This document shows, one piece after another, positions 1-6,662 of a stretch of 15,316 nucleotides of DNA. Origin of the DNA: Pseudomonadota bacterium (GTDB lineage: Bacteria > Pseudomonadota > Gammaproteobacteria > Xanthomonadales > Xanthomonadaceae); assembly GCA_023438325.1 (NCBI GenBank), contig JAEXRB010000216.1:1-15316 (forward strand), read 5' to 3'. Positions within the stretch are counted from its first letter, which is position 1; the number at the start of each line of letters is the position of its first letter. A program made the translations under genes and the position numbers. The notes under the pieces were generated by a model. The model worked only from the letters and a program-made list of their open reading frames with translations, was not told the origin of the DNA and searched no databases.

Positions 1-1028
1 GACGCAAGGCGACGCTGGTCGCAGCGCTCCTGACGATGGGCATTTCCACCGTGCTGATCGGGCTGTTGCCCACTTACGCCAGCATCGGCATCGCCGCGCC
101 ACTGTTGCTGGCGCTGTGCCGATTCGGTCAGGGATTGGGGCTGGGAGGCGAGTGGGGCGGCGCCGTGCTGCTGGCGACGGAGAACGCACCGCCCGGCAAG
201 CAGGCGTGGTACGGCATGTTCCCGCAACTGGGAGCGCCGTTGGGGTTTCTGCTGTCCACCGGCAGTTTCCTGCTGCTGGCGCATTTCTTGAGCGAGGCGC
301 AGTTCTTTGCCTGGGGCTGGCGCATCCCGTTCATCGCCAGCGCGGTTCTGGTGATCGTCGGGTTGTGGGTGCGCCTGAGCATTCAGGAGACACCGGATTT
401 CCGCAGGGCGCTGGATGAAGGTGCACGGGTGAGGCTGCCGATGGGCACGGTGATCGCACAGCATCCGCGCAGCCTGATCGCCGGCACTTTCGCTGCGGTG
501 GCCACCTTCGTGCTGTTCTATTTGATGACCGTGTTCACCTTGAGCTGGGGCACGAGTCGGTTGGGTTACTCGCGCGAAACATTCTTGGTGATGCAGATGC
601 TTGGCGTGCTGTGTTTTGCCGCGACGATCCCGTTGTCCGCGCTGCTGGCCGATCGTTATGGCCGCCGTCGCGTCTTGGTGCTGGTGACGGCCACCATCGC
701 GCTGTTCGGCCTTGTGTTCGCACCGATGTTTTCCAGTGGCAGCAGCGTGGAAACGGTGCTTTTCCTGTCGCTGGGTCTGGCGTTGATGGGCTTCACCTAC
801 GGGCCGCTCGGGGCGGCGCTGGCCGAGTTGTTCCCAACGCCCGTGCGCTACACCGGCGCCTCGCTGACGTTCAATCTTGCCGGCATCCTCGGCGCCTCGC
901 TGGCGCCTTATGCCGCGACGTGGCTGGCATCGCAGCATGGCCTGCACGCCGTGGGTCACTACCTGACTGCATCGGCTGTCGTCAGCCTGCTGGCATGGCT
1001 GGCCATGGGGAAGCCCGCGGCGCGATGA
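1..1028 (+). CDS. MFS transporter, metabolite:H+ symporter (MHS) type, 5' end outside window
   Basis: Inner-membrane secondary transporter that should take up an organic solute with protons. The substrate cannot be told from the sequence. The frame is open from base 3 to the TGA at 1026-1028, so the N-terminus (about two membrane segments in this family) lies off the window. The first visible residues, RKATLVAALL, look like the end of the MFS loop 2-3 motif (GxxxDRxGRK). Next comes the MHS-type segment CRFGQGLGLGGEWGGAVLLA. A second DRYGRRR loop is seen at about 656-676, and ELFPTPVRYTGASLTFNLAG near the end is typical of the ProP/ShiA-like branch. About ten hydrophobic segments remain. The ATG at 36 is internal, not the start. 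phoH begins 16 bases after the stop. Family assignment is firm. Confidence 0.9.
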   Translation, partial: RKATLVAALLTMGISTVLIGLLPTYASIGIAAPLLLALCRFGQGLGLGGEWGGAVLLATENAPPGKQAWYGMFPQLGAPLGFLLSTGSFLLLAHFLSEAQFFAWGWRIPFIASAVLVIVGLWVRLSIQETPDFRRALDEGARVRLPMGTVIAQHPRSLIAGTFAAVATFVLFYLMTVFTLSWGTSRLGYSRETFLVMQMLGVLCFAATIPLSALLADRYGRRRVLVLVTATIALFGLVFAPMFSSGSSVETVLFLSLGLALMGFTYGPLGAALAELFPTPVRYTGASLTFNLAGILGASLAPYAATWLASQHGLHAVGHYLTASAVVSLLAWLAMGKPAAR

Positions 1029-1044
1029 GGTACGCTGTAGCGGC

Positions 1045-2031
1045 ATGAACGCTCCCATCCAGCGCGATTTCGCGCTCACCCCCGAAGACAATGAGCGCCT
1101 CGCCAGCCTGGGCGGGCCGTTCGACCAGCACTTGCGCCAGATCGAGCTTCGCCTGGGCGTGGAGGTCGGCAATCGCGGTTTCGTGTTCCGCGTGATCGGC
1201 GATGCCGCTGCCACGCACGTGGCCGAACAGGTGATCCGCACGCTCTACGATCAGGCCGAACACCGTGCGCTGGAGGCGCACGATGTGCATCTTGCCTTGC
1301 AAGAACTGGGCGCTGAACGCTTCGTGCAGCGCGCTGCCGAAGATGCAGCCGAAGGCGTGCAGGAGGTGGCCATCAAGGTCAAGCGTGGCACCGTTCGCGG
1401 GCGCGGCGCGAACCAGTCGCGCTACCTGCACGCCATCGCCACGCACGACATCAACTTCGGCATCGGCCCGGCCGGTACCGGCAAGACGTTTCTCGCCGTC
1501 GCCAGCGCCGTGGAAGCGCTGAACGAGGCGCGCGTGCAGCGCCTGATCCTGGTTCGCCCGGCGGTGGAGGCCGGCGAAAAACTCGGCTTCCTGCCGGGTG
1601 ATCTGACCCAGAAAGTCGACCCTTACCTGCGCCCGCTCTACGACGCACTGTACGAGATGCTCGGGGTGGAAAAGGTGGCGCGCCTGATGGAGCGCAATGT
1701 CATCGAAGTGGCGCCGCTGGCCTACATGCGCGGACGCACGTTGAACGATGCCTACGTGATTCTGGACGAAGCCCAGAACACCACCATCGAGCAGATGAAG
1801 ATGTTCCTGACCCGCATCGGCTTCGGCTCCACTGCCGTGGTCACCGGCGACCTCACCCAGACCGACCTGCCCAAGTCGCAGAAATCCGGGCTGCGCGATG
1901 CCATCGAAGTGTTGCGCGCGGTCGATGGCATCAGCTTCACCTTCTTCACCGCACACGATGTGGTGCGTCATCCGCTGGTGGCGCGCATCGTGCGCGCCTA
2001 CGAAGCGCGCGATGGCGGTAACGACGCATGA
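1045..2031 (+). CDS. phoH: PhoH family ATPase (YbeZ type)
   Basis: Cytoplasmic P-loop NTPase of the PhoH/YbeZ family. Its members are linked to RNA metabolism and ribosome maturation together with YbeY, but the exact reaction is unsettled. The protein is 328 residues, close to the usual length. An N-terminal KH-like region spans about residues 25-95. The PhoH ATPase domain from about 125 carries Walker A GPAGTGKT at 141-148 and Walker B VILDEAQN at 238-245, followed by the TGDLTQTDLP segment at 267-276. The ATG at 1045 has only a distant GAGG (1027-1030), and a weak TACGCT box at 1031-1036 might give a leaderless message. The stop overlaps the ybeY start in ATGA, so the two are probably translationally coupled. 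In E. coli miaB lies upstream; here it is an MFS gene. Confidence 0.96.
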   Translation: MNAPIQRDFALTPEDNERLASLGGPFDQHLRQIELRLGVEVGNRGFVFRVIGDAAATHVAEQVIRTLYDQAEHRALEAHDVHLALQELGAERFVQRAAEDAAEGVQEVAIKVKRGTVRGRGANQSRYLHAIATHDINFGIGPAGTGKTFLAVASAVEALNEARVQRLILVRPAVEAGEKLGFLPGDLTQKVDPYLRPLYDALYEMLGVEKVARLMERNVIEVAPLAYMRGRTLNDAYVILDEAQNTTIEQMKMFLTRIGFGSTAVVTGDLTQTDLPKSQKSGLRDAIEVLRAVDGISFTFFTAHDVVRHPLVARIVRAYEARDGGNDA

Positions 2032-2501
2032 GCCGCATGTTGCCACCGCTGGAACTGGATCTCGGGGTCAGCTATGCCTTGCCGCGCCGTGGCCTGCCGG
2101 CCGCCACGTCGTTCCGGCGCTGGGCCACGGCGGCGTTGCAGGATCGGGTAAAGCGCGCCGACCTGGCACTCCGCATCGTCGACGAGCGCGAAGGGCTCGC
2201 CCTCAATCGGCACTATCGCGGCAAGGATTACCCCACCAATGTATTGAGCTTTCCGGCGGATCTTCCCGAAGGCGTGATGCTCCCCATTCTGGGCGACATC
2301 GTGCTGTGCGCGCCCGTGGTGGCACGAGAGGCGCGCGAACAGGGCAAGGCGTTGAACGCCCACTACGCCCATCTCACCGTGCACGGCATCCTGCATCTAC
2401 TGGGTTTTGATCACGAAGATGAGCGCGAGGCCGAGGCGATGGAGCTGCTGGAGCGCCAGATTCTCGCCAGTCTGGGCATCGAGGACCCGTATCGCGAGTG
2501 A
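2028..2501 (+). CDS. ybeY: Endoribonuclease YbeY, 16S rRNA maturation factor
   Basis: Zinc-dependent single-strand endoribonuclease (UPF0054) acting in the cytoplasm in 16S rRNA 3'-end maturation and 70S ribosome quality control. The protein is 157 residues, the usual size. The diagnostic metal-binding motif is intact near the C-terminus as HGILHLLGFDHE, with H119, H123 and H129 as zinc ligands. The conserved YRGKDYPTNVLSFP segment is at about 63-76. The start is set by the 4-base ATGA overlap with phoH; no strong Shine-Dalgarno sequence is visible, which fits translational coupling. The pairing with phoH and corC is a widely conserved gene order. Nothing appears damaged. Confidence 0.96.
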   Translation: MSRMLPPLELDLGVSYALPRRGLPAATSFRRWATAALQDRVKRADLALRIVDEREGLALNRHYRGKDYPTNVLSFPADLPEGVMLPILGDIVLCAPVVAREAREQGKALNAHYAHLTVHGILHLLGFDHEDEREAEAMELLERQILASLGIEDPYRE

Positions 2502-2510
2502 CGTCGGCCA

Positions 2511-2541
2511 TTTCGTGCCATGGGCGGATTTGAGCTAGACT
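2511..2541 (+). promoter_or_regulatory. Possible weak promoter for corC
   Basis: In the 78 bases between ybeY and the chosen corC start there is a TAGACT box at 2536-2541 (4 of 6 to the sigma-70 -10 consensus). Only a poor TTTCGT lies upstream at 2511-2516, with 19-base spacing. Transcription from here would begin near 2548 and would exclude the ATG at 2520 as a start. This is inference from a weak match; read-through from phoH-ybeY may be the main source of corC message. Confidence 0.3.
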
Positions 2542-2579
2542 CCACCGTCCCTCTGTTACCGGCTAGATGCCACCCCACG

Positions 2580-3431
2580 ATGCCCGAGGAACCTAGTAGT
2601 AGCAGCGGCTCGTCGCCGAAATCCTGGCTGGAACGCATAGGTCAGGCACTTTCCAACGAGCCGCGCAATCGTGAGGAGCTGCTCGAAGAGCTGCGTTCCG
2701 CCCAGGCCAACGGCCTGCTTTCCGCCGACACCCTGGCGATGATGGAAGGTGCCATCACCGTTTCCGAGCAAAGCGTCGGCGATGTCATGGTGCCGCGCGC
2801 GCAGATGGTGTCCATCGACGTGGAGTCTCCGTATCTGGATGTCGTCCGCGTTGCGGTCGAATCCGGCCATTCGCGTTTCCCCGTGCATGGCGAGGATCGC
2901 GACGAGACCCTCGGCATCCTGCTGGCCAAGGATCTCCTGCGCGCGCTGGTGGACGGCCGCCATCCGGAAACCATCCGCGAGCTGTTGCGTCCGGCTGTAC
3001 TGATTCCTGAATCCAAACGCCTGAACGTGTTGCTCAAGGAGTTCCGCCTCTCGCGCAACCACATGGCGATCGTGGTGGACGAATACGGCGGTGTCGCCGG
3101 GCTCATCACCATCGAAGACGTGCTGGAGCAGATCGTCGGCGAGATCGACGACGAATACGACGATGCCCCCGGCGACACCTTGATCCAGGCTCAGGCCGAT
3201 GGGCGTTACGTGGTTGATGCACTCACGCCGATCGACGAATTCAACGAGCGCTTCGGTGCCGATTTTGACGACAGCGAATACGACACGCTCGGCGGCATGC
3301 TGGCCGCGGCCATCGGGCACCTGCCGGAAACCGGCGAGGAGATCAGCATCGGTCGCTTCGACTTCCGCATCGCGCGCGCGGATGCGCGGCGCGTGCATGC
3401 GCTGCATGTGATCGTGCGCGGCGATGCGTGA
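2580..3431 (+). CDS. corC: CorC/HlyC family CBS-domain protein (YbeX type)
   Basis: Cytoplasmic member of the CorC/HlyC family, with no membrane segments. YbeX/CorC proteins have been linked to Mg2+/Co2+ efflux and, more recently, to ribosome metabolism. From ATG 2580 the protein has 283 residues. It has a Ser-rich N-terminus, a first CBS domain at about 69-123 (VMVPRAQMVSID onward), a second at about 138-190 (including VVDEYGGVAGLITIEDVLEQ), and the C-terminal CorC_HlyC (transporter-associated) domain at about 200-283. An upstream in-frame ATG at 2520 would add 20 residues unlike the family and lies before a possible -10 box at 2536-2541, so 2580 is preferred. Its last 8 bases overlap the next gene. 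Confidence 0.93.
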   Translation: MPEEPSSSSGSSPKSWLERIGQALSNEPRNREELLEELRSAQANGLLSADTLAMMEGAITVSEQSVGDVMVPRAQMVSIDVESPYLDVVRVAVESGHSRFPVHGEDRDETLGILLAKDLLRALVDGRHPETIRELLRPAVLIPESKRLNVLLKEFRLSRNHMAIVVDEYGGVAGLITIEDVLEQIVGEIDDEYDDAPGDTLIQAQADGRYVVDALTPIDEFNERFGADFDDSEYDTLGGMLAAAIGHLPETGEEISIGRFDFRIARADARRVHALHVIVRGDA

Positions 3432-4650
3432 GTTGTTTTGCCGCCTGGGCGCGGCGCTGCTGGTATTGCTGGGCTGGATGTTGGCCCATTCCGCGTCGGC
3501 GCACGCCACCGCCATCACGGAGGAGGGCGTGCCCCGCATCGGCATCGTCACGATGTCGCCTGGTGAGGAATACTGGGCGCGTTTCGGCCATAACGCCGTC
3601 GTCGTGGAAGATCCGGCGCGCGGGTTGGTGCTGTCCTACAACTACGGTTATTTCGACTTCGACCAGCCGGGCTTTCTTGCTCGTTTCCTGCGTGGCGAAA
3701 TGCGCTATCAACTGGTTGTGATGACGCTGGATGAAGACTTGCGCAGCTATGCCGCCGAAGGTCGCGGCGCAAGCCTGCAATGGCTTTCCCTGCGCCCCGA
3801 TCAGGCGCATGCGGTGCGCGATTTCCTGGCGTGGAATGCCCTGCCGGAGAACGCCGAATACCGTTACGACTACTTTGCCGACAACTGCTCCACGCGTGTG
3901 CGCGACGTGCTCGACCGTGCCCTCGATGGCCATCTGGGCCGGCAAATGTCCGGCCGCTCGCATGGCCTGACTTACCGCACCGAAGCCCTGCGTCTTGGCG
4001 CGGGCGTGCCGTGGCTGCACCTGGGCATGCACGTCGGCTTGGGGCCGTATGCCGATCGGCCACTGTCGATCTGGGAAGAGGCGTTCGTGCCGCAGCGACT
4101 GGCCGATGCGCTGGGTCGCGCCAGTAACAGTGATGACGCACCGTTGGTCAGTGAACAGTTGACGCTGCTGCCCGATCGCCTCGGGCTGGAGCGGCCTGCC
4201 GCACCCAATCTGCGCTGGCATTTCGCCCTTGTCGGCATCGTGCTGGCATTGGCCCTGCTGTGGCTGCTGCGCGCGCGTGCCGGTCGCGGTGCGCGCCTGG
4301 CCGGTACCGTGCTGGCGGGAAGCATCTACGCCCTGTGTGGGTTTGGCAGTCTGCTGCTTCTTGCGCTCTGGGCATTCACTGCGCATGTGGCCGGGCACGG
4401 GAACGAAAACCTGCTGCTGCTCAACCCGCTCTGCCTGTTGCTTCTGCTCGCGTTGCCGGCCTTGGCGCGTGGCGATGCAGTGCGCCCGTGGTTGCGTCGC
4501 GTGGCAATGATCGTGCTGGCCTGCGCTGCCTTGGCGCTGTTCCTGCGATTCCTGCCGTTCCGCATTCAGAACAACGGTGATTTCATCGTGCTGTTCGGCC
4601 CGATCCATGCCGCGCTGGCGTGGCGTTTTTCACGACGCAGCGCTCAATGA
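3424..4650 (+). CDS. Lnb-like (DUF4105) membrane protein with periplasmic cysteine hydrolase/acyltransferase-type domain
   Basis: Predicted envelope protein of 408 residues. A signal or anchor segment at 1-27 (hydrophobic run 9-21, AHSASA before a likely cleavage point) leads to a periplasmic domain at about 35-255. Five hydrophobic segments follow at about 266-283, 295-320, 327-347, 358-377 and 386-402. The domain matches the family long called DUF4105. It has RFGHNAVV with H56 and YFADNCSTRVRD with C155, a His-before-Cys order like permuted papain/NlpC-type folds. This layout (periplasmic thiol domain plus five-helix tail) is that of Lnb, the lipoprotein N-acyltransferase described in Bacteroides. 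Acyl transfer to lipoproteins is therefore a possible role here, but it is inferred. The gene overlaps corC by 8 bases and occupies the place of lnt in E. coli. Family confidence is good; function is uncertain. Confidence 0.82.
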   Translation: MRELFCRLGAALLVLLGWMLAHSASAHATAITEEGVPRIGIVTMSPGEEYWARFGHNAVVVEDPARGLVLSYNYGYFDFDQPGFLARFLRGEMRYQLVVMTLDEDLRSYAAEGRGASLQWLSLRPDQAHAVRDFLAWNALPENAEYRYDYFADNCSTRVRDVLDRALDGHLGRQMSGRSHGLTYRTEALRLGAGVPWLHLGMHVGLGPYADRPLSIWEEAFVPQRLADALGRASNSDDAPLVSEQLTLLPDRLGLERPAAPNLRWHFALVGIVLALALLWLLRARAGRGARLAGTVLAGSIYALCGFGSLLLLALWAFTAHVAGHGNENLLLLNPLCLLLLLALPALARGDAVRPWLRRVAMIVLACAALALFLRFLPFRIQNNGDFIVLFGPIHAALAWRFSRRSAQ

Positions 4651-4755
4651 CGGGGCTTGATCAACGTCTTGTCAGCTTTGGTTGTGGATGACCGAAGCGC
4701 AGGTAAAAATTTCAACATTTTGATTTTGTAGAGAAATAAGGCTAATGGATGCCCC

Positions 4756-4778
4756 GCCCCCCACGAGTGGGGGGCTTT
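4756..4778 (+). terminator. GC-rich hairpin, probable terminator of the phoH-ybeY-corC-lnb-like unit
   Basis: The arms GCCCCCCA (4756-4763) and TGGGGGGC (4768-4775) pair perfectly over 8 bases around a CGAG loop and are followed by TTT then C. The U-tract is short, so efficiency is uncertain. It sits 106 bases after the Lnb-like gene and 63 bases before the next start. It could instead form in the leader of the downstream gene if that transcript begins in the AT-rich stretch at about 4706-4745. Confidence 0.6.
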
Positions 4779-4826
4779 CACCGCTCCTGCAGCGCCGCAT
4801 CATTCCCCCCTGCCCATCGTTCCCAC

Positions 4827-4833
4827 AGGGGGA
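4827..4833 (+). promoter_or_regulatory. Strong ribosome binding site fixing the start at 4841
   Basis: AGGGGGA lies 7 bases before ATG 4841, and the codons from there give a signal peptide. The in-frame ATG at 4745 would place the terminator-like hairpin inside the coding region and hide the signal peptide, so it is rejected as the start. Confidence 0.75.
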
Positions 4834-4840
4834 ATTCAAC

Positions 4841-6409
4841 ATGTTCCGCTCGCTTACCCTGACTCTCGCCTTGGCCTTCGCTCCCGCGCTGCACGCTTAT
4901 GAACCGGGCGCGCAGACCCACAGCGCAAGCTGGTGGGACCCTGCCGATAGCGGCTGGGGCGTGGTTACGCTGGATCAAGGCAATGTACTCGGCCCGTACT
5001 GGTTTTCCTACGATGAGGAAGGCCGTCCGTCCTGGCTGATGGGACTGACACTGCCGCAAGAAGACGGCAGCTACACCGGCGAACTTCATCGTTTCACCGG
5101 CACGCCGTTCATGCAGATCGGCGCCGACCGTGCCAACCAGCCCGGTAGCGTGGTGGGCACCGTCACCCTGGACTTCGATTCCGATCCGAAGAAGATGCGT
5201 TTCGTCACTACCATTGATGGCAACACCACCGTCCGGAACCTGACCCGCTTCAACTTCAGCGGCAAGGATATGGTGTGCAAGGCCGCGCCCGCAGCACGCA
5301 CCGAGGCTACCAACTACAGCGACATGTGGTGGGAGCCATCCACCAGCGGTTGGGGCATCAACATCATGCACTTGGACGAAAACCTCTACGGCCAGTGGTA
5401 CACCTACGAAGTCCCGGGCCGCGCTGTGTTCATGACATTGGGCCTGACGCGTCAAGTCGATGGCAGCTTCGCCGGCGGCGTCTACCGCCAGAAGGATGGT
5501 GGTCGTCCTTTCAAGGCTGGTACCCATGAATCCTCACAGCCGGGTAGCGAGGAAATCGGCAGCGCTTCGCTGATTTTCCTGGACGGCAACCGGGCGGAGT
5601 TCGACTACGTGGTGGGCGAGGAGCAGGGTCATCACGTGCTGCAGCGCTTCCAGTTCGGCACCGTCGCCAATCTGTGCGAGGTTAAACCCTACAACATTGG
5701 TGGCGGTGATGACGACGATGATGATGGCGGTACGGGCGATGGCGAGCTGTGCTATCCCCCCTACCGCACCGGTGATTCCCGCAAGCTGCGCTCTACCGGT
5801 ACCAGCAATGGCACGCCCGGCGACACGCACGTCTACACCGAAACCATCGCCGGCAACGCGACCTTCAATGGCCAATCCGGGTTGGTGCAGAAGATCTCCG
5901 ACAGCACCGGTGTTTATGCCAACAATTACTTGGGCAATGGCGACGGTAGCATCCTGTCGTTCGGTGCAGAGGCACTCGATCCGGCCAGCGGTCAGGTGAT
6001 TTCCACCAGTCGCAACGACCCGGCCCGGGTAGAAATGTCGCGCCGCTTCCAGGTCGGTGAAACCGTTTCCATCGACTACGGCGTCAACTCCACCAGCGCG
6101 GCGGGTAATGGGCGTACCAACATCACAACCACCTACCGTCTGCTTGGACGGGAGTCGGTCGCGGTGCCTGCCGGGATCTTCAATGCCTGCAAGTTCGAGG
6201 TCACCATCGAGGAAAGCACCAGTGTGGCAGGTGTCACCACTCGCACCCTGCTCAGCGGCCACAACTGGACGGATGGCAACTTCGGTCGCATCAAGCAGGA
6301 ATTCGAAGGCAGCAGTACAGTCACCGCCTTCGGCTTTGGTACCGTCACCCAACTCACCTCTGTTGAAGAGCTTCTGGAAGCCACAATGGACGGCGAGCAC
6401 AAACCCTGA
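4841..6409 (+). CDS. Secreted protein with tandem WW/SGWG modules and C-terminal TapB-like domain, function unknown
   Basis: I recognise no named gene here. The product is 522 residues, with a Sec-type signal peptide (MFRSLTLTLALAFAPALHA, cleavage near 19/20), so it is exported to the periplasm or beyond. Two homologous modules follow, about 132 residues apart: residues 28-140 (WWDPADSGWG at 31-40) and 160-272 (WWEPSTSGWG at 163-172). Both share GSY/FxG, a QPGS element and a closing RFxF. Such WW...SGWG modules are frequent in secreted xanthomonad and burkholderial proteins. A Gly/Asp linker with six consecutive Asp (290-295) leads to a C-terminal region (about 303-505). Its YRLLGRESVAVPAGIFNACKF segment recalls TapB/DUF3108-like domains. 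Cysteines at 146, 279, 304 and 450 could form disulfides. The gene is monocistronic, with its own ribosome binding site and terminator. Acidic linkers of this kind can bind calcium, but that is speculation here. Confidence 0.88.
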   Translation: MFRSLTLTLALAFAPALHAYEPGAQTHSASWWDPADSGWGVVTLDQGNVLGPYWFSYDEEGRPSWLMGLTLPQEDGSYTGELHRFTGTPFMQIGADRANQPGSVVGTVTLDFDSDPKKMRFVTTIDGNTTVRNLTRFNFSGKDMVCKAAPAARTEATNYSDMWWEPSTSGWGINIMHLDENLYGQWYTYEVPGRAVFMTLGLTRQVDGSFAGGVYRQKDGGRPFKAGTHESSQPGSEEIGSASLIFLDGNRAEFDYVVGEEQGHHVLQRFQFGTVANLCEVKPYNIGGGDDDDDDGGTGDGELCYPPYRTGDSRKLRSTGTSNGTPGDTHVYTETIAGNATFNGQSGLVQKISDSTGVYANNYLGNGDGSILSFGAEALDPASGQVISTSRNDPARVEMSRRFQVGETVSIDYGVNSTSAAGNGRTNITTTYRLLGRESVAVPAGIFNACKFEVTIEESTSVAGVTTRTLLSGHNWTDGNFGRIKQEFEGSSTVTAFGFGTVTQLTSVEELLEATMDGEHKP

Positions 6410-6436
6410 TACTGCGCCAATCAGTGCTTTCGCAAG

Positions 6437-6475
6437 GCCCCGGCAGCGCCACCAAGGTGCTGGCCGGGGCTTTTT
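6437..6475 (+). terminator. Rho-independent terminator after the secreted-protein gene
   Basis: The arms GCCCCGGC (6437-6444) and GCCGGGGC (6463-6470) form an 8-bp GC stem, with further partial pairing inside (AGC with GCT, ACC with GGT). Five T residues follow at 6471-6475. It lies 28 bases after the stop at 6409 and separates this gene from the sucA promoter region. Confidence 0.88.
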
Positions 6476-6508
6476 CGTGAGGCATGGCAGGTTTTCCGGC
6501 ACAAAGCC

Positions 6509-6543
6509 CGAGAATCTGAACTAAACCTTCAGTCGCATTCTCG
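6509..6543. repeat. Inverted repeat upstream of the sucA promoter
   Basis: CGAGAAT at 6509-6515 is repeated inverted as ATTCTCG at 6537-6543, 21 bases apart. The right arm overlaps the -35 region implied by the TATAAT at 6562. It could be a paired operator half-site. I cannot name a binding protein, and a chance match is possible. Confidence 0.35.
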
Positions 6544-6553
6544 CGGGCGCGAG
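6540..6553. repeat. Perfect palindrome in the sucA promoter spacer
   Basis: CTCGCG-GG-CGCGAG is a perfect 6-2-6 palindrome. It begins at the position expected for the -35 box and ends 8 bases before the -10 box. A protein bound here would interfere with RNA polymerase, so it is a candidate operator. GC-rich DNA forms such palindromes by chance fairly often. Confidence 0.35.
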
Positions 6554-6561
6554 CCTCGGGC

Positions 6562-6567
6562 TATAAT
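6562..6567 (+). promoter_or_regulatory. sucAp: Consensus -10 box for sucA-sucB-lpdA
   Basis: TATAAT is a perfect sigma-70 -10 hexamer, unusual in this GC-rich context. No good -35 is found 16-18 bases upstream (TTCTCG/TCTCGC), suggesting dependence on an activator or on upstream contacts. Transcription would start near 6574, giving a leader of about 90 bases before the GTG at 6663. Confidence 0.65.
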
Positions 6568-6629
6568 TCGCAGTTGCCAGCCTGCGACTTGAAGGCGGCA
6601 AACTTCTCTCTCCGACTCCCCTCTAGAAA

Positions 6630-6650
6630 AGAGCCGGCAACGCCGGCTCT
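6630..6650 (+). promoter_or_regulatory. Leader hairpin next to the sucA ribosome binding site
   Basis: AGAGCCGGC (6630-6638) and GCCGGCTCT (6642-6650) form a perfect 9-bp stem around AAC. It ends 2 bases before the weak Shine-Dalgarno CAAGG (6653-6657) and 12 bases before the GTG start. No T-run follows, so it is unlikely to terminate. It may affect translation initiation or mRNA stability. Confidence 0.5.
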
Positions 6651-6662
6651 GGCAAGGCAACC

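Noticed and set aside
982..2046. 354-codon antisense frame opposite phoH
   Set aside because: Shadow of phoH; the sense strand has intact Walker A and B motifs.
3343..4608. 421-codon antisense frame opposite the corC end and the Lnb-like gene
   Set aside because: Gln/His/Arg-rich shadow translation with no domain; the sense protein has a signal segment, family motifs and membrane helices.
4657..4664. TTGATCAA palindrome after the Lnb-like gene
   Set aside because: An 8-base palindrome is expected by chance at this scale and has no supporting partner site.
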